Notes under the pieces: generated by a model
Told to the model about the DNA's origin: nothing
The model's database searches: none
What the model saw: the letters and a program-made list of their open reading frames with translations, nothing else
From: Flavobacterium amniphilum
GTDB taxonomy: Bacteria; Bacteroidota; Bacteroidia; Flavobacteriales; Flavobacteriaceae
DNA: 64,000 nt
Direction of reading: 5' to 3'
Assembly: GCF_023634845.1 (NCBI RefSeq)
Contig: NZ_JAMLJL010000010.1
Location: 62,001-126,000, forward strand
Shown: piece after piece, positions 52,639 to 63,000 of the stretch
Numbering within the stretch: position 1 is the first letter of the stretch
Layout of the letters: the number at the start of each line of letters is the position of its first letter
Position numbers and translations under genes: made by a program

Positions 52639-53301
52639 TTAATCGAAACATTCCATCATCAGTAAATCTCCTCCGGTATATTCAATTGTTACTAACCCGT
52701 CCTTGATTACATGATTGCTGCTGCCGGTTCTGTAGCCTATGGTAAGTGTTTCGTTTTTTAACGGATAGAATAAATTTTGTGTGGTAATACCAGATACATG
52801 TCCAATTGGAATTAATGAAATGGGAGTATTGGCTGTATGCCATTTTTCAAATTTCCTCGGTAATAAAAAAATCTTTGAATGATCGTCGAGGATGACAATT
52901 TTCAATTGGTTACGGTAATGTACAATGTTTGTAATGTTTGTAATGGTATGGTCGGCTCTTTTTCCCGTTGCCCAGATTACATTGGCGGCTTTATGACCTC
53001 TTTCAATCAGGAAGTCAAAAGCTTTTTCAAGATCTGTTTTGTCCTGGTCCGGCGTGTGGATGACTTCTAGCGGATATTGCTTTTCTTTGTAGTAATCGGC
53101 ATCAAAACCACGGTCGAAATCGCCGAGTAAGACATCGATTTTAATACCCAATTCCAATACCCGTTCTATTGCCGAATCCAATACAATTACAAGCGGTGAC
53201 CACTCCAGTAATTGATCCATTAATTCACGGGAACATTCGGCTCCATTGGCAATAATTAAAGCAGGTTCCTGGTCATCCCGTACGATATGGTGTGAAGACA
53301 T
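52639..53301 (-). CDS. thiamine diphosphokinase
   Basis: 220 residues. It transfers pyrophosphate from ATP to thiamine to make thiamine diphosphate. The family features are LIIANGAECS near the N terminus, LLGDFDRG, the TPDQDKTDLEKAFDFL metal and ATP-binding segment, and GKRADHTITNI. The C-terminal beta domain is shorter than in some homologues. A TACTTTTG -7 element lies at 53341-53348 on the minus strand. No TPP riboswitch is recognisable in the short leader. Neighbours are not thiamine genes. Confidence 0.93.
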   Translation of the reverse strand: MSSHHIVRDDQEPALIIANGAECSRELMDQLLEWSPLVIVLDSAIERVLELGIKIDVLLGDFDRGFDADYYKEKQYPLEVIHTPDQDKTDLEKAFDFLIERGHKAANVIWATGKRADHTITNITNIVHYRNQLKIVILDDHSKIFLLPRKFEKWHTANTPISLIPIGHVSGITTQNLFYPLKNETLTIGYRTGSSNHVIKDGLVTIEYTGGDLLMMECFD

Positions 53302-53353
53302 TTGATTTCAGATTTCGGATTCGGCTCAAAAATGAGCCTTCAAAAGTAAGAAA

Positions 53354-54169
53354 TTATTGGACAACATATTCCCGTGTGTCAATTTCGCCTAAAGCAAAGT
53401 AACCTAACGGATAATCTTCAATGTTGGTTTGGTTGATAATATTGCCTCTGAGTGTCGCCGGTGGCGTTGCGAAAGGGTTTCCGGTATTTGTACTTGCAAT
53501 CGGGATTAATTTGTTCATATAATTGTAATATGAATTGGTAATTCCCTGTAGTGCTAGTTTTAATGTTTTTCCCTGTTCCACTTCACTTGCGTAAAATCCG
53601 AACATCACATTTCCCTGAAAAAATTCATCGCTTACGACTCCGTATTCCTGTACTTTTTTCTTAGAGTTTTTAACTCCCAGTAAGTAAAAATTGTTTTCTG
53701 CATCATTGTCCTGAAAGAAGAATTTTACCTGTATTTCGTCTTCACCTGTTGGTCCCGGTACTGTTTCCTGTTGGACATTGATGATAGGAGGAGTGGCCAG
53801 TAATTTTGAAGTAGAAGTGTAAGTTTGTCCTTGATAAGTTACTGAAAGTGTATAGTCTTCATTGATGACCGGAATAAAGTTATTGCAAACATAATCACCT
53901 GAATCAGGCACTTCAACAAAATTAAAAACTGTATTACTGCTATTGGTCACGGTTACGGTTGCTCCATTGGCAAAAATAATATCATTTGTGTAAAAGTCGT
54001 TTGTGAGGCTCAACTTTATCGTTTGGTTTTCACCTGTGGTTCCCTTTTGCCATTTAATTATGGCATTGATGACCAATTTAGGTTCACCAGTGTTGAGTGG
54101 AATATCAACAGTGTCCTGACATGAAACGGATAAGAAAACTATAACGATGATGAATAAAAACTTTTTCAT
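53354..54169 (-). CDS. DUF4249 lipoprotein paired with the TonB receptor
   Basis: 271 residues. The lipoprotein signal is MKKFLFIIVIVFLSVSCQ (Cys17). The DUF4249 features are PKLVINAIIKW near the N terminus, ANGATVTVTNSS and DYTLSVTYQGQTYTSTSKL, then FFFQDNDAENNFYLLG. Family members are typically encoded next to TonB-dependent receptors and may be surface partners of them, as SusD is of SusC. Here it starts 3 bp after the receptor gene, a clear operon. The ligand is unknown. Confidence 0.9.
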   Translation of the reverse strand: MKKFLFIIVIVFLSVSCQDTVDIPLNTGEPKLVINAIIKWQKGTTGENQTIKLSLTNDFYTNDIIFANGATVTVTNSSNTVFNFVEVPDSGDYVCNNFIPVINEDYTLSVTYQGQTYTSTSKLLATPPIINVQQETVPGPTGEDEIQVKFFFQDNDAENNFYLLGVKNSKKKVQEYGVVSDEFFQGNVMFGFYASEVEQGKTLKLALQGITNSYYNYMNKLIPIASTNTGNPFATPPATLRGNIINQTNIEDYPLGYFALGEIDTREYVVQ

Positions 54170-54172
54170 GGT

Positions 54173-56551
54173 TTAAAATTTAAAGTTGTAAGAAACTGCC
54201 GGAACAATTCCGAATATTGATAAGCGCGTTGCCTCGTTTTTACCGGTTTCACTGTTTTGGCTGAAACTGATGGAAGCGGCATTTTTTCTGCTATACAGGT
54301 TGTAAATACTGAAAACCCACTCACTGCTTAATTTTTTTTCTCTTTTTTGACGTGTTTTCATAGTGGCTGACACGTCAAGATGATGGTAAGCCGGTAAACG
54401 GTTGTCATTGCGGGAATTATAGTACGGAACAACTACATCTTCAAATACATATTTCCCTGCCGGGTAGGTTACGGGTTGCCCGGACTGGAAGGTAAAGTTT
54501 CCTCCGAATGTCCATCGGTCGTTGTATTTGTAACTGGCGGTAACTGCCACATTGTGGGTTTTGTCGTAAGCTGATCGGTACCATTTTCCGTAGTTGATAC
54601 CAATTTCGGTTGGGGTTCTTCCCGGAGTTTGCTGTTCTGATTTTGATAAGGTGTATGCAATCCATCCGTTGAAATTTCCTGTGTTTTTGCGTAAAAGCAT
54701 CTCCAGTCCATAAGAACGCATGCGTCCGTTGAGAATAACCTGTTCAATGGCTTCATTGGCAATTAAATCGGCTCCGTCAATATAGTCCATCCTATTTTGT
54801 ACGCCTTTGTAATAGGTTTCAAGTTCGAGAGTGTAATTATCATCTTTGAAGTTCTTGAAATAGCCTAATGATATCTGATCTGCAATTTGAGGTTTGATAT
54901 AATTGTCGCTCGGAGTCCAAACATCAAGCGGGGTGGGAGAAGCAGTGTTTGAAATCAATTGGAGGTATTGTACCATTCGGTTATAACCCATTTTTACCGA
55001 TTGGTCTTTATTGATTTCATAAGACATGGCAAAGCGTGGCTCGAAATAACCGAAGTTCTCGATTGTTTTGTTTCTTCCGAAATATTGGGTGCTGATTGGA
55101 GTTCCTTTTTCGTAAATTTTCAATTCTTCGTCATAAACCACCGGTTGGTTGTTTTCGTAATAATTGATGGTAGATTCACCCAATCTGTAAAACAAACTCA
55201 GGCGCAAACCGTAAGATATGGATATTTTCTCCCTTAGGCTTTGTTCTACATCGAAGTAGAATGAAGGTTCAAGAGCATATTTCCTGTCTAATTGACGGTA
55301 ATTGATGGAAGACTCATCATCGATTGGTTCTACTGTTCCCGGATTAAAATTGTAATAAATAGCGTTTGCACCGTAATTTACTTTAGTGCGGTCTGAAAGA
55401 TAATGTTTGAAATCATATTTCAGATTGTAGGCTTTGATTCCTGAATCCCAGTTAAATCCAATGAAGTCGAGTTTCAGACCATAGTAATAGTCGCTGTAAA
55501 TTAGGGACAGATTGGAAAATAATTTGTCTGAAAATAAATGGTTCCATCTCAAGTTAAGGGTGCTGTTACCATACGTATTGGTAAAACTTTCACTTAATGT
55601 AAAGATATCCCTTCCGAAATATCCTGAAAGGTATAAGTTATTGTTATTGTTTAGTTTGTAATTCAGTTTGGTGTTTAAATCATAAAAATAAGCTTTGTTG
55701 TCATTGTCTGTAAATTTTAAGAATAAGTGCGCGTAAGAACCGCGGGCACCGAATAGAAATGAGCCTTTTTCTTTTACAATCGGACCTTCGGCCAATACAC
55801 GGCTCGTAATTAATCCGATTCCACCATTCATGGCGAATTTGTTGCTGTTTCCGTCTTTCTGGTAAATATCCAAAACTGAAGAAGCCCTGCCTCCAAAACG
55901 CGACGGAATACCTCCTTTATATAGCTTAAGGTCTTTGATGGCGTCAGGATTAAAGACAGAGAAAAATCCAAAAACATGTGAAGAGTTATATACGGTTGCT
56001 TCATCCAGCAATACCAGATTCTGGTCAGCACCTCCTCCGCGGACATTGAATCCTGATTGACCTTCACCGGCATTGGTTACTCCTGGCAAGAATAAAAGTG
56101 ATTTAATGATATCTACTTCTCCTAATACGACCGGCATTTGCTTGATAGTTTGTATAGTAAGTTTGTTGATGCTGATTTCAGGTTTCCGGATGTTTGCTCT
56201 GTTTTTTGCTGTTACGGCAATCTCATCAAGTTGTTTGATTTGTTTGTTTTCTTCTCTCAGAAAAAAATTCCGTTTCATGTTTTTGTCCAAAACCAGTTGT
56301 TCAGTATGCGATGTAAAGCCTGAAGTGAAAAAGTCAACAGTATAAGTTCCTTTGGGAAGTGTTATAGAGTAAAAACCATATTCGTTTGTGTAGACAATTG
56401 CATCGGTTTCGATTATCTGTATTGCCACACCAATTAGCTTCTCATTGGATTTTGCATCTGATACGGTTCCGCTAAAAGTGAACTTTTCCTGTGAAAAAAG
56501 TGAGAAATTAAGTATTAATGTTAAAATGATAAAAAAAAATTTTCTTTTCAT
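54173..56551 (-). CDS. TonB-dependent receptor with N-terminal carboxypeptidase-like domain
   Basis: 792 residues with a signal peptide ending SLFSQ. The carboxypeptidase-regulatory-like domain (~22-110; TFSGTVSDAKSNEKLIGVAI) precedes the plug (EVDIIKSLLFLPGV, FNVRGGGADQNLVLLDEA) and a large barrel ending in VSYNFKF. I do not see a clear TonB box. It imports a large ligand, perhaps a peptide, glycan or siderophore, using TonB energy; the ligand is unknown. It forms an operon with the DUF4249 lipoprotein and is divergent from the TPR-AraC regulator at 56892-58469. Confidence 0.93.
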   Translation of the reverse strand: MKRKFFFIILTLILNFSLFSQEKFTFSGTVSDAKSNEKLIGVAIQIIETDAIVYTNEYGFYSITLPKGTYTVDFFTSGFTSHTEQLVLDKNMKRNFFLREENKQIKQLDEIAVTAKNRANIRKPEISINKLTIQTIKQMPVVLGEVDIIKSLLFLPGVTNAGEGQSGFNVRGGGADQNLVLLDEATVYNSSHVFGFFSVFNPDAIKDLKLYKGGIPSRFGGRASSVLDIYQKDGNSNKFAMNGGIGLITSRVLAEGPIVKEKGSFLFGARGSYAHLFLKFTDNDNKAYFYDLNTKLNYKLNNNNNLYLSGYFGRDIFTLSESFTNTYGNSTLNLRWNHLFSDKLFSNLSLIYSDYYYGLKLDFIGFNWDSGIKAYNLKYDFKHYLSDRTKVNYGANAIYYNFNPGTVEPIDDESSINYRQLDRKYALEPSFYFDVEQSLREKISISYGLRLSLFYRLGESTINYYENNQPVVYDEELKIYEKGTPISTQYFGRNKTIENFGYFEPRFAMSYEINKDQSVKMGYNRMVQYLQLISNTASPTPLDVWTPSDNYIKPQIADQISLGYFKNFKDDNYTLELETYYKGVQNRMDYIDGADLIANEAIEQVILNGRMRSYGLEMLLRKNTGNFNGWIAYTLSKSEQQTPGRTPTEIGINYGKWYRSAYDKTHNVAVTASYKYNDRWTFGGNFTFQSGQPVTYPAGKYVFEDVVVPYYNSRNDNRLPAYHHLDVSATMKTRQKREKKLSSEWVFSIYNLYSRKNAASISFSQNSETGKNEATRLSIFGIVPAVSYNFKF

Positions 56552-56891
56552 TACTATTAGAATCGGTTAAAAAAACAACAGTAAAGTTTGCCTTTTTATC
56601 TTTTATAAGATGTTAAGGTATCGTTAAATAAGAGGGTAAAATCTGTTTTTTAAAATCACAAAATAGCCCATTTCCGTTATTTTTTTTAAACAATTCTGAT
56701 TTATTGCTAAATTGACTTTAAAATACTTAAAATTTTATTTATTTTGTTTGAATTTTGTTAAATTTAAATAAAAATAAAATTATAATTTTTTACTGTTTTT
56801 TACTAGTTAAGCAAAGGATTTTTAAAACTTTCACATTATAGATACATTTGTGTGACCTTACAAATTGCTTGCTTCAAAAAAACAAATTCAG
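56552..56891. other. divergent intergenic region
   Basis: 340 bp, very A/T-rich, without a supported gene. It holds the start regions of the TonB receptor (minus) and the TPR-AraC regulator (plus). A perfect -7 element TACATTTG for the regulator lies at 56843-56850; no TTG -33 is seen at the usual spacing. Nothing else stands out. Confidence 0.6.
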
Positions 56892-58469
56892 ATGAGAGAT
56901 AAGAAAATTACATTTTTCCTTTTGATTTTAATTAACCTGAATGTGTTTTTGGCTGCTGGTGGAATGCAAGCGAAGGATTTTATAAAACGTGAATCTTTGT
57001 TTAAAGAGTCGGAGGAATTGATTTATTCCAAGCCTGATGATGCTTTGAAAATTGCCCAACATCTTTTGAATGGTAATATTTCTGATGTTGAAAAAACCAG
57101 AATTCATTTTTTGATTGCTGAAATTTACAAAGTCAAAGGGGATCATAATAATGTGTTGAATTATTTGTATCTGGCTGATGAAAATGCTTCGGGGATACTT
57201 CCTGTTGACAGAATTCAGATTTTGATTGAGAAATCAATTGTTCTGCGGACTTTGTATCTGGACAAACAAGCCCGGAAATATATAGAACTTGCCAAAGAGG
57301 AAATATTGCAGATAAAAGATCAAACAGTTAAAGATTTCCTTGAAACTTCTATTAGCCTTGAGCAACTGGCTTTGTTGTTGGAGCGTCAGAATTATAAAGA
57401 AGCTTCCGGGAAATTGCAGAAAGAAGAAAAATCATTTGAGTCTACTTTGAAAAATTATCCGTTTCTTAATCTGAAGTATACTATTATAAAAGGCAGAACT
57501 AGTTTTGGGTTGGGTGATTTTGATAAAGCAAAATTTTATTACAACGAGGTTTTGCATTCTCTCGATAAGGAAAAAGAACGGAATATTTTTGCTGAATTTT
57601 ATGCCTTAACGGGGCTAGCGACAATAAAATTCCATGAAAAAGTGCCTGAAGACGGAACCCGGGATCTTATGAAGGCATTGGAAATTGCCAATAAGCTTCA
57701 AAATTTATATTATATAGATACGGCTAATAAGTTATTGGTTGCTAATTTTATTGTTTTAAATGACAGTGCTAATTATAAACGGTATAACCATGAATTTTTA
57801 AAAACCCAGGCATTGTTGGAAAATGCCGATCAGGAATCTGTTAATACGGCTTACAATCTTATTGTTAAGGAGCAGGAAGAATATTATAAAAGTCAATTGG
57901 GTGGATATTTCACTAAACTTTATGTGGTGTTGTCACTTTTTCTGGTAATATTGATGGGATGCGGATTTGTTTGGTTTAAATATTATTGGAAGAAGAAAAG
58001 GCTTAATGAAATCATCAGTTATCTGGAAGTAACCCGGAATAATTTCATTATCCGTTTTACCGAAAAGAAAGATGTTGGTAAAAAGTTTTTTGTCCCTCAG
58101 GAAACTGAGCAATTGCTTTTAAGTAAATTGAAGCGTTTTGAAAATTCGACCCGTTTTACTAATAAAGATATGTCTTTGGCGGTTTTGGCAGGTCAATTTG
58201 AAACAAATACTAAATATTTATCAGAGGTTATTAATAAACACTATAATGTCAACTTCAATACTTATATTAATAAGCTCCGTATTAATTTTATAGTTAAAAA
58301 GTTAAAATCCGATTCTAATTTTATTAATTACAAGATTAGTTATCTGGCTGAAACCTGTGGTTTTTCTTCGCACAGTAGTTTTGCGACAGTTTTTAAATCG
58401 ATTACCGGGATTGCTCCCATAACCTTTATCGAGCTTCTGAAAGATGAAAAAGAAGTTGCTAATTTTTAA
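56892..58469 (+). CDS. membrane TPR protein with C-terminal AraC-type HTH
   Basis: 525 residues from the ATG at 56892; an in-frame TTG at 56865 lies only ~8 nt from the predicted transcription start and is rejected. Order: signal or first membrane segment (ITFFLLILINLNVFLA), TPR-like helices to ~335, a transmembrane segment ~340-362 (YVVLSLFLVILMGCGFVWF), and a cytoplasmic AraC HTH pair (LAGQFETNTKYLSEVI, ISYLAETCGFSSHSSFATVF, then SITGIAPITF). It is a one-component membrane regulator sensing on the periplasmic side. The divergent TonB receptor operon is a candidate target. Confidence 0.88.
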   Translation: MRDKKITFFLLILINLNVFLAAGGMQAKDFIKRESLFKESEELIYSKPDDALKIAQHLLNGNISDVEKTRIHFLIAEIYKVKGDHNNVLNYLYLADENASGILPVDRIQILIEKSIVLRTLYLDKQARKYIELAKEEILQIKDQTVKDFLETSISLEQLALLLERQNYKEASGKLQKEEKSFESTLKNYPFLNLKYTIIKGRTSFGLGDFDKAKFYYNEVLHSLDKEKERNIFAEFYALTGLATIKFHEKVPEDGTRDLMKALEIANKLQNLYYIDTANKLLVANFIVLNDSANYKRYNHEFLKTQALLENADQESVNTAYNLIVKEQEEYYKSQLGGYFTKLYVVLSLFLVILMGCGFVWFKYYWKKKRLNEIISYLEVTRNNFIIRFTEKKDVGKKFFVPQETEQLLLSKLKRFENSTRFTNKDMSLAVLAGQFETNTKYLSEVINKHYNVNFNTYINKLRINFIVKKLKSDSNFINYKISYLAETCGFSSHSSFATVFKSITGIAPITFIELLKDEKEVANF

Positions 58470-58478
58470 ACGACTGGC

Positions 58479-59648
58479 ATGAAATTAAAGATTGATTCAT
58501 TTGTGCATTTTTTTATCCTGATTGTTTTTGTTTTTTTGACGGTTTCGGTTGATGGGCAGAATTCAGAGCGTCTTGACAGTGTAATCAAGGCAAATGCTGC
58601 TAAAATGTATGAGAACCCGGATGCGGTTATTGCGGCAGGAAAGCTTGTGGTAAATGAATCGGAGAGTGATGTGGATATTAAAATAAGGGGATATAAATTA
58701 ATATCAGATGGCTATTCTTCAAAGAGAGATTATAAGCAATCATTGAAATATGTTATAAAAGCAAATGAGTTGTTGCCGCAATCAAAGGATAAACTTTTGA
58801 AGATTTTGATAATTAATAAAGCCGGGATTCAATACCATCAGTTAAAAGTCTATGATAAATCAATTCAATATCTCGACGAAGCTGAAAAACTAAGTATGGA
58901 ATACTCTTCGAGGGATTCTGTTCATTCCTTTCTGGGTGTGAATTATATTGTAAGAGGGTTTATTTACAAGGAAAAATTAAACTGTGATATCGCGATTAAT
59001 TATTTTGACCGCGGAATAACTGAATTGCTTCTGGATAAAAATTTAAAGACGAATGCGAGTAAAATCAGTATTGCTAAGTATAATAAAGGGAACTGCTATC
59101 TATTGATGTCGGATACAAAATCGGCTACAACGAGTTTTCAGGAATCAATCGATTATGCTAAGGAAACGAATGCCAAGAGTCTTTTGGCGTTTGCCCAAAA
59201 AGGATTGGCTCAGGTTTATACGATGGAAGGCAAGTACAGGGATGCCGTAAAAATTCTGGAAGAAGCATTGGTAGTTTCCAAGGATGTTAATGACTTGGTT
59301 TTAAATCAGGAAGTTTTCAAAGGGCTGTCGGAAAATTACCTTGCTCTAAATGATTGGAAGAAATATACTAAGTACCGGACAGCATACCTAAAAACGCAAA
59401 GAAAGCTTAAAGAGCAGGAGCGGACTTCGGTAAGTGATTCTCTTCTTCAAAAAGAACAGGAAGAGAAGAAGAAAATGGAGGATGCAATTCCTCAGTTTTG
59501 GTATGCAATAATTATTGTTCTTATGGTGTCTGGTTTTTTAATAGCTGCTTTTATGATTTATGTAAGAAGATCGGAAGCTCAAATTGAAAAGCTTCATCGG
59601 ACTATTCAAACACTACAAAACGATAAATCCGGTAACGAAGAAGTTTAA
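58479..59648 (+). CDS. TPR membrane protein lacking the HTH, partner of the AraC regulator
   Basis: 389 residues, starting 9 bp after the regulator gene. Its plan is the same up to the membrane: signal segment (FFILIVFVFLTVSVDG), five or so TPR-like repeats (AKYNKGNCYLLMSDTKSATT, then QKGLAQVYTMEGKY), and a transmembrane segment near 338-360 (WYAIIIVLMVSGFLIAAFMI). Instead of an HTH it ends in a ~30-residue coiled coil (SEAQIEKLHRTIQTLQNDK). It could dimerise with, or compete with, the regulator. That role is inference from order and architecture. Confidence 0.82.
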   Translation: MKLKIDSFVHFFILIVFVFLTVSVDGQNSERLDSVIKANAAKMYENPDAVIAAGKLVVNESESDVDIKIRGYKLISDGYSSKRDYKQSLKYVIKANELLPQSKDKLLKILIINKAGIQYHQLKVYDKSIQYLDEAEKLSMEYSSRDSVHSFLGVNYIVRGFIYKEKLNCDIAINYFDRGITELLLDKNLKTNASKISIAKYNKGNCYLLMSDTKSATTSFQESIDYAKETNAKSLLAFAQKGLAQVYTMEGKYRDAVKILEEALVVSKDVNDLVLNQEVFKGLSENYLALNDWKKYTKYRTAYLKTQRKLKEQERTSVSDSLLQKEQEEKKKMEDAIPQFWYAIIIVLMVSGFLIAAFMIYVRRSEAQIEKLHRTIQTLQNDKSGNEEV

Positions 59649-60057
59649 CATCTGATTTTTTTATAATCCTTTTTTGAAATTTCTACGACTCTTTCATTCT
59701 CTTTATTTTTGAGATATTTTTGTTAAAATAACATAATAATTAAATTATTGTAACTTTTTGTTTTAATTACTTATTTAAGTAGTTTTTTCTAAATTGAAGT
59801 TATTTTAACATTTTTACTGCTTATTTTTTAATAAGAAACCTTTCAGAAACAAGTAAAAATGTAGCCAAAACCCCATAAAAACAACCTGTTTTTATGGGGT
59901 TTTGATTTTGATGCTTGGTTGGTCTAATGTCTTGTTTTATAGGGGTTTTTGAAGTTTTTTTTGCTTTCAAAATTCAGTAAATGACAAAGCCATAGACGCT
60001 ATGTGTATGTGTTGTCTGTCTATTTTTATGCATTGAACTGCTAACCGAAAAAATAGT
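59649..60057. other. intergenic region with one terminator
   Basis: 409 bp, very A/T-rich. Apart from the terminator at 59867-59903 I see no gene. A possible weak -7 element (TATTTTTA, 60021-60028, one mismatch) precedes the giant gene. The rest holds nothing I can name. Confidence 0.55.
59867..59903 (+). terminator. intrinsic terminator of the TPR-AraC operon
   Basis: A 16-bp stem, AAAACCCCATAAAAAC and its complement, with a 5-nt loop and T's on both sides. It lies 218 bp beyond the TPR gene stop, so a long 3' UTR is implied unless another RNA starts in between. Confidence 0.85.
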
Positions 60058-63000
60058 ATGATTATGCACAAAAAATTACCATTTAACAAAGTGATAAAAT
60101 ACTTTGTTTTTAAAGATCGGGACAAACTACTTTATAGTGTGTTTCTGATTTTGTCACTTTTTTGTTTTTCCGGTAGTTTGTTTTCACAAACTACATTAAT
60201 TAATCCGTTAACAAATGGTGGATTTAATTTAGGAAATACATTTGCGGCAAACGGATGGACGGTTGCCAATGAGGGAACTGGTCCTATTAAATGGACAGTT
60301 GGTACAGCTGCGTCAGGAACAACATCAGTTGGAACGACCACAGCTTCATCTGCAACAGTTGTTTTAACAGCTGCAAATGCAAACATTATCCAAGGGCAAA
60401 TGGTTTACGGGACTAATATCCCGGTTAATACTTTTGTTCAAAGTATTTCAGGAACAACATTAACACTATCCCAAAATGCTACTGCAAGTGGCTCAGGTAT
60501 TACATTAGGTTTTGGGAAATTTACAGGAGGAATCAGTGTTAGTACTACTCAGTTGACTACTGCTTCAATCGCTGCCAATACCTATTCAGTTACTCTGGCT
60601 GCGGCTAATCCTAACATATCAGTGGGAATGACTATTGCTCCGATACCTGGATTTATAGATGTTAATACTTATGTAGCGAGTATCAATGGTACGGCATTAG
60701 GATTATCGAAAGCATCTATTAACGGAACAGCTCTTGCTGTGGCCCAAACGTTAACTTTTAATGCTACATCGGCTGCGATTTCAGGTAATGCTGCTTATGT
60801 AACTAATGATAATGGGGTGACTAATTCTTATGGAGGTTATTCAGGTAACAGAACTTTATATTTTTACAGAGATGTTACTGTTCCTTCCGCTGAAAAAGCA
60901 ATTACCCTGACTTTTGATGTAAAATCTGCACCGGGTTCAGGAGCTGGATGGCAAGTATGGGCCGCACCGGTTACCCAATCGGTGACAGGAACCAACACTC
61001 AAGTGACTTCACCATTCACATATGGAGTGTCATGGCCGGGAGCAACCTTAATTTCTTTTAACTCTAATCCGCAGGTAGCCACTACAAAAACTACAGCATT
61101 TGTTCCAAAGTCACTTGCAGGAACAACATTCCGTTTGATTTTCGTATGGACAAACAGTTCTTCCGCAGGAACACTTCCTCCGGCAGCAATTGATAATATT
61201 TCACTTACATCAAGAATACCTGAAGAAATTACATGTGCTCAATCCGGACTTTGGTCACAAACCAATACTTGGGATGGAGGAAAAGTACCAACTTTTGCAG
61301 ATACCGTAATCCTTGATAATGATAACGAAGCAGTAATGATCGATTCAAGATATTCAGGATGCGAGGATTTAATCTTGGCGGGACTCAATACTTTGGTGCA
61401 ATATGCCATAAGTACTGTTATGGATGAATTCACCATCAATAACGACTTAAACCTTGCTGCGGGCGGGGCAAGATTCAATAATCATGACAGCACAAACGGT
61501 AAATATTTAAAATTAGGACATAATTTAGATGTAGGGCCAACTGCCAGATTTGACAGTAGTTTTGGTACTACTACGGCTTTTCAGGGAAGATTGACACTTA
61601 ACGGGTCTTTGCTTCAGACGATAACAGTTGATCCTGCTGGTTTTATGGGTGGATCTGCACCAGGTACTAACGCATTTGGTAACAGAGCCGGTGTTTTAAA
61701 CCAATTGGAAGTTACCAATACAAATACAGCTACATCCAATGTTATTTGGAATGTAAACGGTGTAAGGATTAATGGTGGCTTAATTTTAACAAGCGGAAGG
61801 GTAAGTGTTACTTCAGGTAACCGATTAGTACTTGGAAACTTTGGTTCTTTAAATGCAACCACAATTGTACTGGGTAGCGGTTTTACAAGCGGAATGATTT
61901 CAAGATGGATTTCAGGTTCAAATACTAAAGATGTACAACCGGGAACCGAATATCCGGGAACAGATAATAATTATAAGCCTTTATGGTATCCTTTTATCAG
62001 TAATGCAGGCTTGGACAGATCATTGTATTTATTGCCGGAAGCCAATCCGACTACTGCTGGTGAAGTTGCGGTAACTTATACTGATGCGACAACGGCAACA
62101 GGAAGCCTTTCGATTGCTGACGGAAGTTATACAATCAATAAAAGATATAACGGGAATTGGGCTTTTTCAACTCCTGACAGTAATGCTATTCCGGCAGGAC
62201 CGGCTCTGGTTTATGTACCAAACGCTACAACACCAACAAATAGGGTTGGAGTATATGCAAACGGAGGTTTTGAGGCCATCGATGGTTCTTCAAGATTGAT
62301 GAAGTTGTCAACTGCTATGTCCGGTATACATCAGGATGGAACAGCACAACCATTTGTTTTCAGAAAAGGAGTACCTTTTGCTGATTTGACTGCTTCTCCT
62401 GTTTATGTTGGGGTTAATGCTACTTCTGTTTTGAATACAGCAACCGGTATTGTATCAGCAGCTTCAGGTGACTGGAATACTCCATCTACATGGGTTGGAG
62501 GTGTAGTTCCTGCTTGTGGTAATGTGGCTACTATTGCTAACGGACATAATGTTACGGTTACAACGACAGCTAATGCTGCAGGTGTAATTATCAATAAAGG
62601 AGGTACTTTGACAAATAATGCGGGTGCCACTACAATGACGGTAGGTTGTACCAATAACAATTCTGCTTTCTACAATTACGGTACACATACAATGACTGCC
62701 GGTAATTTAAAAGTGAACGGTTTTGTTGCTCACAAAACCGGAAGTTTCTTTAATCAGACAGGCGGTGAAATTATCATCGATAGTAATAATAATGGAGATG
62801 TAGCAACTTCAGTTGCTTTTGGAGGTACTTCATGTAAAATTGAAACTTCAAATTTAGCCTTAACTGGTGGTAAAATTACAATTGTGGATCCATTGGTTAA
62901 TATTGGATCACCAATTTCTGCTACTTCAATAGGGAATTACACATTGAATACAGAGGGAGCTACAGGTACTTTTACTGTTAGCGGAAGTATTACCGGAAGT

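Noticed and set aside
53302..53353. TPP riboswitch before thiamine diphosphokinase
   Set aside because: The region is only about 50 bp and lacks the THI-element core. A small GGCTCA/TGAGCC hairpin is present but is too simple.
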